NCBI GenBank assembly: GCA_905181965.1
Contig: CAJIZY010000013.1
Span: 62,001 to 126,000 of the forward strand
Source of the DNA: Akkermansiaceae bacterium
GTDB taxonomy: Bacteria > Verrucomicrobiota > Verrucomicrobiia > Verrucomicrobiales > Akkermansiaceae
Reading direction: 5' to 3'
DNA: 64,000 nt
How positions within the stretch are numbered: position 1 is the stretch's first letter; every line of letters begins with the position of its first letter. The notes beneath the pieces were generated by a model. The model had not been told where the DNA came from, searched no databases, and worked only from the letters and a program-made list of their open reading frames with translations. Positions 55,379-64,000 of the stretch are shown here, one piece after another. Both the position numbers and the translations under genes were made by a program.

Positions 55379-58300
55379 TTATCTTCGCGATGCAGACCTT
55401 TGATTGAAATTCGGTGCTGTCTTCCATTCTCTCAGTAATACTTTAAGCTCAGTTGCCGAAAGGGCCTCAACAGTTTGGATCATTGAAGCCTCTTCTTTCT
55501 CAAACGGCTCTATAACAGTGAGAAATTGAGCCGATTCCCCTTTACTATGTGCGCCATAAGTATGCCGTTGATATTTCGAGACTTGGCCGTGAGGATAATC
55601 TACGCCAAATTCAACGCTCAAACTTTTAGCGTTTAAATCCGTCAAATCGATCCGGACTTCACCTTTGCCATTTGGTTGGGCGGGTGAGGAAGCTCGAAAT
55701 GGCTTACCCGCAATAACAACGGGGCCAGCTCCGTAGTCTTCACCAGTTTGAATTTTTTCAATATCTGGTCGGCCATCTACGTTTGTTCGGATACCATTAA
55801 AAGTAAGCTTTCCCTGTTTTTGGAGTTCCGAAAATTGAAGACTCTCTCCGTTAGAGAGAAGAAGTTGACCGCCTCCCCAGAAAAGACAGTCACCCTTGCC
55901 TAAAATGAAACCTCCGCCCTTGCGACGGTCTTCGTTTTGGGTTTTCAGAGTTAGAATTTTGGCATGCTTTGGGATTTCGAGTTCAATTTTTTTGCGACCA
56001 AGAATCCATGGTGAGAACTCGTCCTCGGCGAGAACTTCCCCATCGATCTCGATGCTGAATTTTGCCCACCCGGCCCGACTACGAACTTCAGGCGCTGAAC
56101 CCACCATAATCTCTGAGCTTTTTGGCCAAGCGGAGTAGACATCGGCATAGAGATCGCCTTTTTTGCCCTTAAGAGTTCGCCAGTTGAGATGGGATTTTTC
56201 ATCGAAGATAGTGCGGAAGCGTGTTCTAGAAGTACCGTCTTTTTCCCACCATTGACAATTCGTGATTAGCTGGGTGGCTAAGCGAGGATTCGTGCCCATC
56301 TGCTCCGTATGACGCGTTTTTTGGACTCCATCACCTTCGATATTTTGGAAACCACGTATTTGAAGCAAGTTATCAAAGGTATGTTCTTCTTTGCCTTCAA
56401 GATAATCGGCAAGAACAATGTAATGATCAGTAACGATTGCTAAACGACGCTGGAGGATACGTTCCGTCCAGTCGCCGATGTCAGCGACTTCAATTTCTTT
56501 GCCCTCTGAATCAGTCGCAGCCGGCATAAAGACGTCTTCGGCGGCAAGACGCTCTCGACCGTTAAGAATAGCACTTTCATCTTCCTTACGGTTTGGACGT
56601 CGCATTTGTAATCCGAGGTAGGGTGGACATGACCACCGGGCTTCAGTCTCGACAGCTGCGGCTTGCATTTTTGGACCCGAATGAAAAAGGAGACGACGCG
56701 ATTCGACAGCCTCCTGATTTCGACCATCCACGACTACCATGTTATGATTGACTGACGATTGAACGAACATTCCATACATAAAGCTCGCGTAGGAATACCA
56801 CAACCCATGCCCGCTAGAATAAAAGCTTCGGTCGTAGCGGCGCATAGAGTTGAAGTTGGTGCGATCAAAGTGCCCGTGATAAGCACCATGGGTTCCATAT
56901 TTAAGGCTCATCTCAATCTGTTCACTTGGGTGGCGATCTGGCGTTTGGGATCTCAGAGTGATGAAACCAATGCCATCAGAATAGGCCGATCGAATGCCAA
57001 TTTCAGGCGTCTCTTCTGGCAGCTCCGGCACACCGTATAACAGGCTTCTCCCGCCCTCTCCACGGCGCTTTACGAGAGCGGCGAAGGCCGGCTTTCGCCA
57101 CATCATATAAGCAATCTCAAAACCTTCGTCGGACGTAAGACTCCACTCGCCACCATCGTTGGCTGCGTAAATTTGCCCGTCGTGTGAAAGGTGATCAATG
57201 AATGAGTCCCACAACTGATCTAGAGTGATATGTGGCACCGGGTGCTTACCAAACTTTTGGAATGGCTTACCTCCAAATTCCTGCTTCCGAGTCTCTACCT
57301 CGTCTGTGAGGCGGCGGAATTCCTTGGAGTATCCTGGGACGAAATATTGATCGATCATATTAACCCCGAAGGGTTCAGCGGCGAGTGCCATTTTACAGAT
57401 ATAACGTGAAACCCAGACGTTATAGTTGACTGAACCCTCATACCACCAGCCATCTGGCATGATCCCATTGGCAATGTTATCGTAAACCCCATCAGTGGCA
57501 TAAAGAAAATGCTCAAACCAAGCGAAATCTTGCACCGTCAAAGCTAAAGTAAAACCACACCGTGCTTGCTGGAGCTCAAGATTAGCAACGCCGCTTAAGC
57601 TGATTCCATGCATGCGCTCGCGCATCTCTAGTTTAATACGGGCGTGATCATCATCAGTGAATACTCCAGAATCAGCAATCATATCGTAAATTTCACAAGC
57701 TTGAATGAGATCTTTCCCACCAATTTCGAAATGCACGCCTGGCTTTGCAAGCTCGGCGTATTTTTTCTCGCGGGAGATTTGCCAAGCGACGGCATAGGGC
57801 CAGCGTGATCCTGGCCGATTATCTTTAGCCTCATGTTTGAGGTAACGCTGGGCCGCTTTCTTCGCCCATCCGTAGTTATCGATTTTTTCGCGTATTTCCT
57901 GCCAACGCTTTGGTGTATGAACAAGGTATGGGTGAGGAAGTTTCCGGGCTGTAATAAACTCGATTTCGCCCCCGAGTTGGCCATTAGCAAGGGCTATGAT
58001 TTTTTGGCGTTCGCGACCGCCTGGTGGAACTCGATCAGTGACGTTCACACGAATTGTTACAGCTTTAGTTTCCCCTGATTCCAATGTGAGTTCATTTGGT
58101 TCAACCGAAGCGAACATCACGTGTTTGCTGTAAGCATTATGTGCAAGGTTGACCGACTGCAAACGATCGGAGCAATTCATCACTTGGAGATTGTATTTGA
58201 GATCAGCATTTTCTTCCCCAGCCGCCGATCGAACTTCTGAAAAAAGTTTCAAGCGCGGGGCCGCGATTACTCGAACGCTTGGCACACTGATAGAGCCACT

Positions 58301-58924
58301 TTTGTTGTCGGCGAACCTGCCACGAATCTCAACCTTTTGAATTTGACGAAAAGTTTCGCCGAAAGGATAAAACTTATCAAAGGCAGTAAAGGGAAGATCG
58401 ATAACTTCCGATTGATTTGATCCAACGAAACTGAACCTGGCTCTACTTGTGACCGGTGCAGTAGTACGGTAACTAGATTTAGCTTCACGTTCTGGCGTGT
58501 GAACGATGACTTCCCCATGGAAAGAACGGCCTTCGCCCGCAACAATCTCCAGCCGCAGGCCATAGTGCCTAGACCAGTCATGATGCTGGTTAGCAGTAAA
58601 GAGAGCACTTGCCGGTATCGTGATAGACCTCTTGGCGTCGAACCCTTTCCATTCGCCTGGTAGATTGAGGCCTTCTTTTTGGTGGATTTGGCTGCCGAGA
58701 TGGAGCCATGGTTTGAGATCGCCTTCGCGCTCTGAACCCTTAGGTATTTGGCCACCAGCAAGTCCATGAAGCATCTGAGCCTGCCCAATTACAGAGCTCC
58801 CCAAAATAGCGAAACTGGTCGCTATTTTAAAAGAGATGAATCTCACATTGGAAAAACCCGTCCGAAGACACAAAGCCTTAAGGTTGAGAAAAGCTAATCC
58901 AAAAAACATCGTGAGAACGCTCAT
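55379..58924 (-). CDS. Heparinase II/III-like polysaccharide lyase, 1,181 aa
   Basis: The N-terminus has a hydrophobic signal (ISFKIATSFAILGSSVIGQAQ). A GTG at about 58846 could be the real start. A beta N-terminal part (to about 330) precedes the helical toroid (about 340-600, including DNIANGIMPDGWWYEGSVNYNVWVSRY, read in parts). The beta-sandwich that follows has MSLKYGTHGAYHGHFDRTNFN, the usual H-G-H/F-D region of heparinase II and alginate lyases, and then FVQSSVNHNMVVVDGRNQEAV. It should cleave uronic-acid glycans by beta-elimination. The last 200 residues form extra beta modules. The substrate (heparin, alginate or a marine glycan) cannot be told. Confidence 0.87.
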   Translation of the reverse strand: MSVLTMFFGLAFLNLKALCLRTGFSNVRFISFKIATSFAILGSSVIGQAQMLHGLAGGQIPKGSEREGDLKPWLHLGSQIHQKEGLNLPGEWKGFDAKRSITIPASALFTANQHHDWSRHYGLRLEIVAGEGRSFHGEVIVHTPEREAKSSYRTTAPVTSRARFSFVGSNQSEVIDLPFTAFDKFYPFGETFRQIQKVEIRGRFADNKSGSISVPSVRVIAAPRLKLFSEVRSAAGEENADLKYNLQVMNCSDRLQSVNLAHNAYSKHVMFASVEPNELTLESGETKAVTIRVNVTDRVPPGGRERQKIIALANGQLGGEIEFITARKLPHPYLVHTPKRWQEIREKIDNYGWAKKAAQRYLKHEAKDNRPGSRWPYAVAWQISREKKYAELAKPGVHFEIGGKDLIQACEIYDMIADSGVFTDDDHARIKLEMRERMHGISLSGVANLELQQARCGFTLALTVQDFAWFEHFLYATDGVYDNIANGIMPDGWWYEGSVNYNVWVSRYICKMALAAEPFGVNMIDQYFVPGYSKEFRRLTDEVETRKQEFGGKPFQKFGKHPVPHITLDQLWDSFIDHLSHDGQIYAANDGGEWSLTSDEGFEIAYMMWRKPAFAALVKRRGEGGRSLLYGVPELPEETPEIGIRSAYSDGIGFITLRSQTPDRHPSEQIEMSLKYGTHGAYHGHFDRTNFNSMRRYDRSFYSSGHGLWYSYASFMYGMFVQSSVNHNMVVVDGRNQEAVESRRLLFHSGPKMQAAAVETEARWSCPPYLGLQMRRPNRKEDESAILNGRERLAAEDVFMPAATDSEGKEIEVADIGDWTERILQRRLAIVTDHYIVLADYLEGKEEHTFDNLLQIRGFQNIEGDGVQKTRHTEQMGTNPRLATQLITNCQWWEKDGTSRTRFRTIFDEKSHLNWRTLKGKKGDLYADVYSAWPKSSEIMVGSAPEVRSRAGWAKFSIEIDGEVLAEDEFSPWILGRKKIELEIPKHAKILTLKTQNEDRRKGGGFILGKGDCLFWGGGQLLLSNGESLQFSELQKQGKLTFNGIRTNVDGRPDIEKIQTGEDYGAGPVVIAGKPFRASSPAQPNGKGEVRIDLTDLNAKSLSVEFGVDYPHGQVSKYQRHTYGAHSKGESAQFLTVIEPFEKEEASMIQTVEALSATELKVLLREWKTAPNFNQRSASRR

Positions 58925-59150
58925 AAAAATCAGTAAATTTTCTTCAAAAGAAAAAACAACCCTCTTTCTTCCTTAACTGCGGCTTTCATAAGCACCAAAA
59001 GCAAATTCCAAGTGCAGCGAGAAGAAGATCTGCCCACTCGCCCAGCAAGAATAGCCGCTGAATGGTTGCTCTTTGACAAAAGCGACTTTTCAGAACCGTA
59101 GTTGGTATCCGGCGGGTCTCAAAATTCGATTGGGAAATCCATAGGACTAA

Positions 59151-60621
59151 ATGAAATTAACTCTGCTCAGCATACTAGGACTGACATTCGGAGCAGTTTT
59201 CGCAACCGCCGAGGAACCTGTTCCAGTTGAGGTAATACACGAATTTCATCCAATCCCACTGCATCAATTGCCACAACGATCGCAAGCAAAAGGGAGACAT
59301 TAACCTGAGACCATTGCTTCATGACGCCGCATCTGTTGATCTGGAACTACTGGTCTCCGTCTTTGACCAACTCGATCTTGAGGAGATGCCTCCCGAAGAT
59401 GAGGAGCAGCCCACAATAGATGAAAAATCAAAGATGCTGGCGTTCTTGAATGCCGCGATCAAAGCCAGCGGTTCCTCGACCATTAATAAGAAAGCGCTGC
59501 CAGGCTATGGAAACTACGTTGACCACAAGGCACTTTTCGAGGGAATCATCTTGGACTCAGCATCCGCGCCGCCGCCACGTATTTGGCGTTACAGCCCAGA
59601 AAGTTATTCTGACCGGGTCAACCGCATTGTAGGCCACGATGTAGTTAAGTTTGTGCCTATTGCTACCTTTCCGGTGCCAAAGAAAGAGCTCAAACATCCC
59701 GCCTTCCCCTACAAGGGCGCGGCCCATACCGCTAAGGACTATGCGAACATTCATGACTTTGGTTTGACCGAGACGGAGCTCCTGATCGGATTAGCAGAGG
59801 AACTCTCTGCTGCACAATTCACCTCCGGATCACTAAGTGATTACCAAAAGCTGCCGCCAGGCGACGCTAAATGGACACGACTCCTCGACGACCAATTCAG
59901 AAAGCTTTACAGCAGAACTCCTACGAGTAGCGAACGGAGATCGCTCTTCGATCTACAGAAAAGCGTCGCGGAGATCTCTAGCATTCAGACCGCTAATCAG
60001 ACGATGATTTCGGCGACTTACCTTCGTCCTGAATCGCTCTTTCGCTTCGAGATAGGAGACACCACTTCTTGGGCAGGTGATCGAGCAGCTCTTTCACCGC
60101 TGGAGTATGCCTATGCCGTAGGCTTTGCACTAAACCGCGCGGGCCCCACGTCAGAAGTCGTAGAGAAATTTGAAGGCTACGAAACTAAGGATAAGCCTAG
60201 TCTGAAGAATCTGATTCGCTCCTTATTAGACTCCGAAGAAGCCCACCAGCGGATCATGCGCTTCATGGACGAGTACTTTGAGTATGGCCATGCCGCTTAT
60301 GTATTTAAGGACAAACACCATCGACGCTATCGTCCTGGCTGGCTAATCGAAGATGCAGAGAAATTCATTTCCAGAATCATCAAACAAGACCACCATGTCC
60401 TTAAAGAATTGTTAACCTCGAGCAAATTCAACGTAAGAGGAGCGTTCAACAGCAAATCTGCTCCGAAATGGTTTCAGGATGAAACCAATGGACACCTTTT
60501 TTATCACGCCATCTACAATCTGGAGAAAGAGGATCTCGGCAAAGATCCTGAGTGGCGCGACTTCAAAAACGAACGTTCCTGGTATTTTGACGCATCCAGC
60601 CTGGCTTCTTGCCTTTTCTGA
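59151..60621 (+). pseudogene. PSCyt1-DUF1587/1592-type exported protein, 5' and central part, frameshifted
   Basis: ATG 59151 begins a signal peptide (MKLTLLSILGLTFGAVFATA). The first frame stops at 59303. One extra C near 59247 explains it: without it EVIHEFIQSHCINCHNDRK appears, with the heme site CINCH of the PSCyt1 domain. The frame then continues from 59248 to 60621 (DQLDLEEMPPEDEEQP, IWRYSPESYSDRVNRI, FRKLYSRTPTSSERR, TYLRPESLFRFEIG, RIMRFMDEYFEYGHA). This covers DUF1587, DUF1595 and DUF1592-type regions. The family is exported and believed to act in polysaccharide breakdown. A second +1 near 60576 cuts it off before the end. Confidence 0.85.
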
Positions 60622-61147
60622 CAACACCAAGAATCACGCCATCCAGCGAGGGCGATGGATTCAGACCAAGCTCCTGGGAGGCGTCATCCCGGACACCCCT
60701 GTCGAAGTTGATGCTAGATTCCCAGAAGATCCTGCGCTAACGCTAAGAGAAAAGATGCTGGTGGTTCGCAAAGAGGAATGCTGGAGATGCCACCAACGTA
60801 TGGATCCCCTGGGACTGCCATTCGAGCAGTATAACCTGTGGGGAAAACATCGAACCACCGAGTTAGATCGCCCTGTCAACACTACCGGCGAATTGAACGG
60901 CGAGGCAATGGGAGATCCAATCGAAATGCTGCATCGCCTCGCCGATTCGAAACATGTCCACCAAGTCTTCTTGCGCCACGTTTTTCGCTTTTTCAGTGGC
61001 CGTAATGAAACTCTGGGCGATGCCAAAACCCTTCGTGATATGGAGAGTGCCTATGATGACAACCAGGGCAGTTTAAAAGAAAGCCTCCTCGAGCTTCTCG
61101 TATCCGATTCATTTATCCAGCGGCGAAAATCACCACCAAAAAAATAG
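60578..61147 (+). pseudogene. DUF1588/DUF1585 C-terminal part of the same PSCyt1 protein
   Basis: Restoring one T at 60576-60577 gives KNERPGILTHPAWLLAFS and joins this piece to the previous one. DUF1588 carries a second heme-like site in EECWRCHQRMDPLGLPFEQYN (read as ECWRCHQRMDPLGLPFEQ). DUF1585 ends at KHVHQVFLRHVFRFFSGRNE and SLLELLVSDSFIQR. The intact protein would run 59151-61147 (about 665 residues), 9 bases ahead of the DUF1552 gene. Confidence 0.85.
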
Positions 61148-61156
61148 TGCCGAGTT

Positions 61157-62416
61157 ATGAAGAAGAACGCCTCCTCTAGAAAGCCCACAGAGGGCAATTA
61201 TAATAAAATTTATAGCCGACATAAATTTCTACGAGGCCTCAGCTTATCCGCTGCTGGGTCCGTTCTTCTCAACCCGCTAGTCGGCAAACTTTCAGCGGAG
61301 GTTAAGGGCCATTCACAGCCCATGCGCCTACTTTTTGTCATAGAAGGAAATGGTTGCCCTCCCAATCAGGTGCATCCAACAAACCTAAACCTGACTCCCA
61401 TTGGTAAGCGTCAACAAACAGTTGAAGAATCTTTCCAAGCTAAGGATCTCCCCAAGGCATTGAAACCAGTCTCAGACTACGCGAACCGGATGCTTATCTT
61501 GCAGGGGATCTCTGGCCGCATTTGCGGCGGTGGCCACTCGACCTATTTCGGAGCACTCGGCTGTTTCAATACAAGAGAAGGCAAACACGTTCTAGGCCCT
61601 ACTCTGGATTACGAACTTGGTCGCCATAACGAGACGCTTTTCAAGAACATCTCTTTAGGGATCTCTCAAAGATCCCATCTAGATATTGTCTTCAACAGCT
61701 CAGCGGCAGGTGCAAACAATCCAATTGGGACCATCTGCAATCCACAGACCGCCTATCAGCGCATGTTTTCGCCAATTGGGGACCGAAAGAACCTGGCAGT
61801 CAAAACACATCTCCTAGATTACGTGAAGGAGGATATTAAATCTGTGAAGAGACGATTGGGTTCAGTTGAAAAAGACAAATTGGACCGCTACCTTTCAGCC
61901 TATGAGGAGATCGGCCAGCGCCATTCCGCTATCGCCGATTTGGACCCGGAGTTTAAGAATCGCATCGATCCCATCACTGAAAAATACCGCTCTAGCAATC
62001 CAGTCGACCGCCTAGAATGTCATTTCGAACTCGCCACCTCAGCCCTAGTGACAGGGCTCACCAACGTCGCCACCATTGCTTCAGGAGTCGGGCATCAGGA
62101 CTTCTCAATTGTCTTCGATAAGCTCGGCGTTGGCCTTGAGAAACATTCCATTGGGCATGCCCTCTACAACAATGAACCGGTCGCAGTTGAAGCCTCAGAG
62201 AAAATCCGCACGTTCCACTTCGAGTTGATCGCCCGCACCCTGAAAAAATTGGCCAGCATCCCGGAGGGTGACGGGACCATGCTCGACAATACACTCGTTG
62301 TTTACCTCAGCGATGCTGCCAACGAACACCATACCAAATGCGACGAGTGGCCTTATGTGATTCTTGGCGGAAATCCCCCGAGTGAAGCTGGGCGGGCGCT
62401 GCCTCACTTACGCTGA
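61157..62416 (+). pseudogene. DUF1552 protein, 5' part, frameshifted
   Basis: ATG 61157 starts KKNASSRKPTEGN with a twin-arginine-like/hydrophobic signal (SRHKFLRGLSLSAAGSVLLNP). The DUF1552 fold is seen in LQGISGRICGGGHSTYFGALGCF, LDIVFNSSAAGANNPI, ISLGISQRSHL, and the end NTLVVYLSDAANEHHTKCDEWPYVILGGN. An extra C in the C5 run at 62375-62379 then breaks the frame; the remaining end is the next entry. DUF1552 proteins are the exported partners of PSCyt1/DUF1592 proteins, as this pair shows. Confidence 0.88.
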
Positions 62417-62564
62417 TTTTGAAAATAAAGGCCATCGCACGGTCAACGCTATCCACAACACGCTGCTCCATTCATTCGGGCACCCCGTCAATGATTTTGG
62501 CTTCAAGATTCCAGGTCTGGATCACGGCGTCCAAGAAGGTCCACTCAGCGAAATTTTCATATGA
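62379..62564 (+). pseudogene. DUF1552 protein, C-terminal tail after the frameshift
   Basis: With C4 instead of C5 the frame reads GGNPRVKLGGRCLTYADFENK and on to NDFGFKIPGLDHGVQEGPL. The DUF1552 tail is thus complete. Its TGA overlaps the ATG of the DUF1080 gene (ATGA at 62561), which is strong evidence that this is the right frame. Confidence 0.82.
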
Positions 62565-63013
62565 GCTGCTACAGAATTATCGGCACATTATTCCTCGCTG
62601 TCCTCCAATGCTCACTCGTCGCTGACGAAAAACCATTGATACTGCGTGGTCAGATCGACGGAAAACCATTCTCTGAGGTTGGAAGACTCTACGTCGATAA
62701 TGACAAATTGATACATTTCAGGACAGACCAACGCCTCTACTACTTTTCTCATATGTATTATATCTGGGACGCGCTAACCAAGGCGGGCGTGGTCGTTGAT
62801 GGAAAGATCGTTCGCCATGATCCCATCCGAATCACCGGTAACTATTCCAAGGCTGCCTACGTTTACAATTTTCTGGAGGAACCGGCGCTCCGCGGTAGCC
62901 AGATCGTCTGGATTGACCGCGTCGAGAAAGTCGAGAGCTTGCCCGAGATGGAAGAGGCCTTCAGTTACCTCTTTGATGGCAAAAGCCTTTCAAGATTGGT
63001 CCGCGACTTCTAA
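62561..63013 (+). pseudogene. DUF1080 protein, 5' part, frameshifted
   Basis: Starts MSCYRIIGTLFLAVLQCSLVA, a signal peptide with a possible lipid-type cysteine. An N-terminal region (to about 140) with RIVWIDRVEKV-like SQIVWIDRVEKVESL leads into the DUF1080 start YLFDGKSL. The frame then breaks at about 62986. DUF1080 (3-keto-disaccharide hydrolase) domains have a concanavalin-like fold and cut or bind glycosides. The ATG overlaps the DUF1552 tail. Confidence 0.8.
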
Positions 63014-63668
63014 TTGGAAAATAGTGGATAACACTTTCTCCTGCTCGCCCCCCTCAACTGGGGTCGACGAACAAGTAATGAGCCACTCAAGCCACACCGA
63101 CTTCGAGCTCTCATTCGAGTATCGAGGATCTTGGGGTACGTCTGCGAGTCTTTTACTTCGAACCAACGAGAAGGGAGATGGGATATCGCTCAGCCTTGAT
63201 CATATTGACGAAGGAACGGTTGGCTTTCCCAAGTCCACCGCTGGCGCTTCTCGGCCCTACTCGTTGCGCGAAAACCGCGAGAAACGAGGTGTTGGGGCAA
63301 CCACGCACTATCATATTCAATATGAGGGACGTCCCTCCCATAATGGCATTGCCCATAATAAGCTGCTCGAATGCGCCCAATTAAGTGAGTTTCTCAGGGA
63401 ATGGGACGGCGGCTTTTGGAACATTGTCAGAGTCCGCTGCGTTGGAGTTGATCCGGAGATCACTCTCTGGATTAATGGTTTTCTAATCAGTAAGTTTAAG
63501 GCGAATTCGGTTGTCCTAAGGGAGAAAAATCCTGCTCATATCGGTGCTATCGAAAACTACGAAGTGCATTCATCAGGAAAAATCGGGTTTGTGGTACACT
63601 CCATGAAGGCCGAGAATCCTGAGTTCCTACTGCGCGAAATACGCATAATGAAATTGGATGAAAATTAA
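62988..63668 (+). pseudogene. DUF1080 protein, C-terminal part after the frameshift
   Basis: Removing one C of the CC at 62986-62987 gives DGKSFQDWSATSNWKIVDN and continues with the DUF1080 core: FELSFEYRGSWGTSASLLLRTNEKG, TTHYHIQYEGRPSHNG, FWNIVRVRCVGVDPEITLWINGFLI and GKIGFVVHS. The intact gene would be 62561-63668 and about 369 residues. It is the last of the three-gene operon. Confidence 0.82.
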
Positions 63669-63734
63669 CCAACCAGCTGTGATAAACTATTAGTTCTAAG
63701 GAAGCTAAAATACTACATTCACCGTAAAATCAAA

Positions 63735-64000
63735 ATGAGCCGACACCTTTCTAAATTCCTTTTTTTCCTCGTCTTAATTCCAAGTTCATGGTCTAGACCT
63801 TTTCACGTTTATTCTCCAAGTTCTAAAGAAAACTTGCTTTGGGTTGTCGAGGCAATCCCCGAAGGAGAAAACTTAGAACTCAAGGTAGCAAAGAAGGTTA
63901 AACTCAATTTCCCAGGACAGGTCATCACAGCTCACCCAACCAAGCCATTACTCTATATCACTGCAACGAACGGGACTCCCGGCAAGGTCCCTGGGGCTGT
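63735..64000 (+). CDS. Start of an exported protein, possibly a lactonase-type propeller (3' end outside window)
   Basis: ATG 63735 gives MSRHLSKFLFFLVLIPSSWS, a signal peptide. The mature start (FHVYSPSSKENLLWVVEAIPEG, then ELKVAKKVKLNFPGQVITAHPTKP and LLYITATNG) looks like propeller blades of a lactonase/6-phosphogluconolactonase-like protein. Only 88 codons are in the window. Cotranscription with the DUF1080 gene 66 bases upstream is possible. Confidence 0.65.
   Translation, partial: MSRHLSKFLFFLVLIPSSWSRPFHVYSPSSKENLLWVVEAIPEGENLELKVAKKVKLNFPGQVITAHPTKPLLYITATNGTPGKVPGA

Noticed and set aside
1-64000. CRISPR arrays, insertion sequences, prophage genes, rRNA and tRNA genes
   Set aside because: I looked for spaced repeats, transposases, integrases and tRNA folds in all gaps and saw none.

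Overview
This window looks like part of a Verrucomicrobiota (PVC group) chromosome. The evidence is the gene content. There are planctomycetal/verrucomicrobial cytochrome and DUF1549/DUF1553, DUF1592, DUF1501 and DUF1552 gene sets. There are two giant exported lamin-tail/CotH proteins, many signal-peptide proteins of unknown function, and ordinary housekeeping genes (nadB, folP, ispD, a trans-polyprenyl synthetase, a cyclophilin, acylphosphatase, YqeY). I saw no rRNA, tRNA, CRISPR array or insertion sequence. The genus cannot be set from sequence reading alone.

Layout. 0-7.3 kb: the N-terminal part of a three-PAS RsbU/SpoIIE-type phosphatase, a broken glycolate-oxidase-like gene, a frameshifted metallophosphoesterase-LamG gene, a small membrane protein and nadB. 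7.4-22.1 kb is one long leftward run. It holds folP, a small ORF, a pentaheme cytochrome overlapping a beta-propeller dehydrogenase-like protein, an aldo/keto reductase, a lamin-tail/CotH protein, and a carbohydrate catabolic cluster (DapA/NanA-like aldolase, LacI regulator, TIM-barrel isomerase, Gfo/Idh/MocA dehydrogenase). A 28-base near-palindrome sits just before the aldolase gene. 22.2-28.3 kb: a three-gene operon ending in acylphosphatase, a metzincin-like protease, a DUF3592 protein, YqeY, IspD and an L,D-transpeptidase-like lipoprotein. 29.1-34.4 kb: a tight four-gene operon in which every junction is an ATGA overlap. It has an ABCG-like transporter (ATPase plus permease) and three proteins I cannot assign, and it is the best candidate here for an undescribed system. 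34.6-40.5 kb: an acidic orphan, an outer-membrane barrel and lipoprotein pair, a HAD hydrolase coupled to a von Willebrand A protein, and a large secreted protein. 41-47 kb: polyprenyl synthetase, cyclophilin and a DUF1549/1553-DUF1501-WD40 operon. 47.1-58.9 kb: a second, larger lamin-tail/CotH protein, a CBM9-like protein, a PQQ-type propeller and a heparinase II/III-like lyase. 59-64 kb: a PSCyt1/DUF1592-DUF1552-DUF1080 operon carrying four single-base frameshifts, then the start of an exported protein.

A recurring theme is single-base indels. At least eight can be placed to within a few bases by restoring a conserved reading frame, and all but one are +1 insertions. They fall in the metallophosphoesterase, the TIM-barrel isomerase (a compensating pair), the ABC operon's third gene, and four times in the last operon. 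A glycolate-oxidase-like gene has a further unresolved scramble. Either residual long-read assembly error or real decay could explain them. The biology points to a heterotroph with a large exported apparatus for binding, oxidising and cleaving polysaccharides, plus LacI-controlled sugar catabolism.
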